Positions 4,635 to 5,570 of a DNA stretch of 5,570 bases are shown here, piece after piece. Within the stretch, counting starts at the first letter, position 1, and each line of letters begins with the position of its first letter. The DNA is from Promethearchaeota archaeon (GTDB lineage: Archaea; Asgardarchaeota; Lokiarchaeia; Sigynarchaeales; SOKP01): NCBI GenBank assembly GCA_019058515.1, contig JAHPYY010000060.1:1-5570 (forward strand), written 5' to 3'. The translations under genes and the position numbers were made by a program. The notes under the pieces are model-generated. The model was not told the origin of the DNA. It did no database searches and saw only the letters and a program-made list of their open reading frames with translations.

Positions 4635-5570
4635 TTATTTCCCTCCTTTTTTGCCCTTTCCTTTCTTAGGAGAAGCGGCAGTTAGTTTTCCAATACAGAA
4701 GTCTAATCCGTATCTCTTTAGCGTTTCATCCGTAGGAATGCCTGTTTCTTTATCCCACCCTCTAGCTTCGTAATAACCGCTCAACACTTTCTGGAATCCA
4801 TCTTCCTTAAGGGTAACTCCTTTAGCAGGTCCTTTAGTATGAGAATCTTTAAAAAATCGTTCGGGAGGATGATCGTCCGCTCTCGTCCATCCTTCTCTGA
4901 TGTTGAAGCATTTTGAGAGGGTAACTATCGCAGCTCCACGTTCTTTGATAGTATCACCAGTATGTGGAATGCCTGTAACTAACTCGTACACTTCTGCCAT
5001 TTCATCGTCGCTCTCGTAAATACCTCTTGTAAATTTACAGACAATATAAGAATCAATAATTGCGTATATATCTTCGAGATCTATAATAGCTTTACCCCGA
5101 TCTAAAGGTTTATCGTACGCAAATCGGTCAAATTTGCCTTTAGCATCGAGACCATAAGCTCCATTTCGTAAGTGACACGCACCTCGGATTGATACGCTTT
5201 CCCCGACGGCAAAGGACGACATACCATGCAAGTCAAACGCAGGCATTTCTAATCCTTTGATATGCATTCCGTAATAACTTGCGTTTTTAACACCTTTTTC
5301 CTCTAGTCGTAAACCTGCTTCCTTTACGCCATCTCCAAAGATTTCACCGGCAAAACCCTTACCCATAATCATTTCTTCGGTGAATTTCGCAAGATTTTTG
5401 GAAGAACCAAACGGTAATTCGTATCCTAAATCTTTTTTAGTTATCAACCCTAAGTCGAATAGTTCGCACGCCATAGCGGCGGTGACTCCTCCAGAAATTG
5501 CATCTATTCCTAAATCGTCGCAAAGACTGATACATTTAAATACGGTAGGCCAATTTGGATTTCCACAAGC
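4635..5570 (-). CDS. Aldehyde:ferredoxin oxidoreductase (tungstopterin), N-terminus beyond window
   Basis: The C-terminal 311 residues of an AOR-family enzyme are visible; the full family length is about 600. The frame is open to the right edge, so the start is not in the window, and ATG 5474 is only an internal Met. Visible landmarks, counting from the edge: CDDLGIDAIS (17-26), a tungstopterin-binding segment; GLEMPAFDLHG and RGACHLRNG (His133, equivalent to the His near tungsten in Pyrococcus AOR); DSYIVCKF (173-180), holding Cys178, equivalent to the fourth ligand of the [4Fe-4S] cluster; and the FNIREGWTRADD segment common to the family. The first three cluster cysteines and the N-terminal pterin domain lie outside. 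AOR enzymes oxidise aldehydes to acids with ferredoxin as acceptor; relatives act on other substrates, so specificity is open. The C-terminus ends in a Lys/Gly-rich tail (SPKKGKGKKGGK). It sits directly before a four-cluster ferredoxin gene, suggesting a two-subunit complex. Confidence 0.5.
   Translation of the reverse strand, partial: ACGNPNWPTVFKCISLCDDLGIDAISGGVTAAMACELFDLGLITKKDLGYELPFGSSKNLAKFTEEMIMGKGFAGEIFGDGVKEAGLRLEEKGVKNASYYGMHIKGLEMPAFDLHGMSSFAVGESVSIRGACHLRNGAYGLDAKGKFDRFAYDKPLDRGKAIIDLEDIYAIIDSYIVCKFTRGIYESDDEMAEVYELVTGIPHTGDTIKERGAAIVTLSKCFNIREGWTRADDHPPERFFKDSHTKGPAKGVTLKEDGFQKVLSGYYEARGWDKETGIPTDETLKRYGLDFCIGKLTAASPKKGKGKKGGK
4641..4646 (-). promoter_or_regulatory. Shine-Dalgarno site embedded in the oxidoreductase 3' end
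   Basis: GGAGGG on the minus strand lies 8 bases before the ferredoxin ATG and itself encodes the penultimate Gly-Gly of the upstream oxidoreductase (KKGGK, stop). Translation of the two genes is thus likely coupled. Confidence 0.5.

Noticed and set aside
4433..4773. Two overlapping plus-strand open frames
   Set aside because: Both are antisense to the ferredoxin and oxidoreductase genes, which have unmistakable cysteine motifs in their own frames.

Overview
The window looks archaeal. The DNA is AT-rich, the candidate promoters have TTTAAATA-type TATA boxes with a BRE-like element, probable terminators are bare oligo-T tracts, and Shine-Dalgarno sites (GGAGGG, GAGGTGA) occur inside operons. 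The gene set (an aldehyde:ferredoxin oxidoreductase with a polyferredoxin partner, an epoxyqueuosine-reductase-like Fe-S protein, a pterin-carbinolamine dehydratase) fits an anaerobic archaeon. An Asgard (Lokiarchaeia-type) source is my best guess, but this is an impression from protein style, not a demonstrated assignment.

Layout, left to right. (1) A large alpha/beta hydrolase of the FrsA/Ayg1-like group lies on the minus strand and runs off the left edge, so its C-terminus is missing. (2) A short divergent control region (about 1137-1319) holds two copies of a 29-bp repeat exactly 60 bp apart. One copy contains a perfect palindrome. The copies sit next to the two opposing TATA boxes. (3) A TetR-family regulator is on the plus strand; it probably represses both itself and the hydrolase through the repeats. 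(4) After an AT-rich gap comes a small multi-membrane-span protein frame on the plus strand. It has no ordinary start codon and an in-frame TAG two thirds of the way along, so it is either a decaying gene or a case of unusual decoding. (5) Convergent with it, 4 bp away, is a minus-strand pair: pterin-4a-carbinolamine dehydratase followed by an epoxyqueuosine-reductase-like Fe-S protein. The dehydratase appears to start at AUU behind a strong Shine-Dalgarno site. (6) Further right on the minus strand is a second operon: an aldehyde:ferredoxin oxidoreductase (N-terminus beyond the right edge) and a four-cluster ferredoxin subunit. They are separated by 2 bp, and the ferredoxin's Shine-Dalgarno site encodes the oxidoreductase's last residues.

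How they work together. The oxidoreductase and polyferredoxin should form one redox module: a tungstopterin enzyme oxidising an aldehyde (or a related reaction) and passing electrons through four [4Fe-4S] clusters. The dehydratase and the QueG-like protein form a second cofactor/redox pair whose substrate is not evident. The hydrolase and TetR form an inducible catabolic or detoxification pair. No RNA gene, CRISPR array, insertion sequence or origin was recognised.
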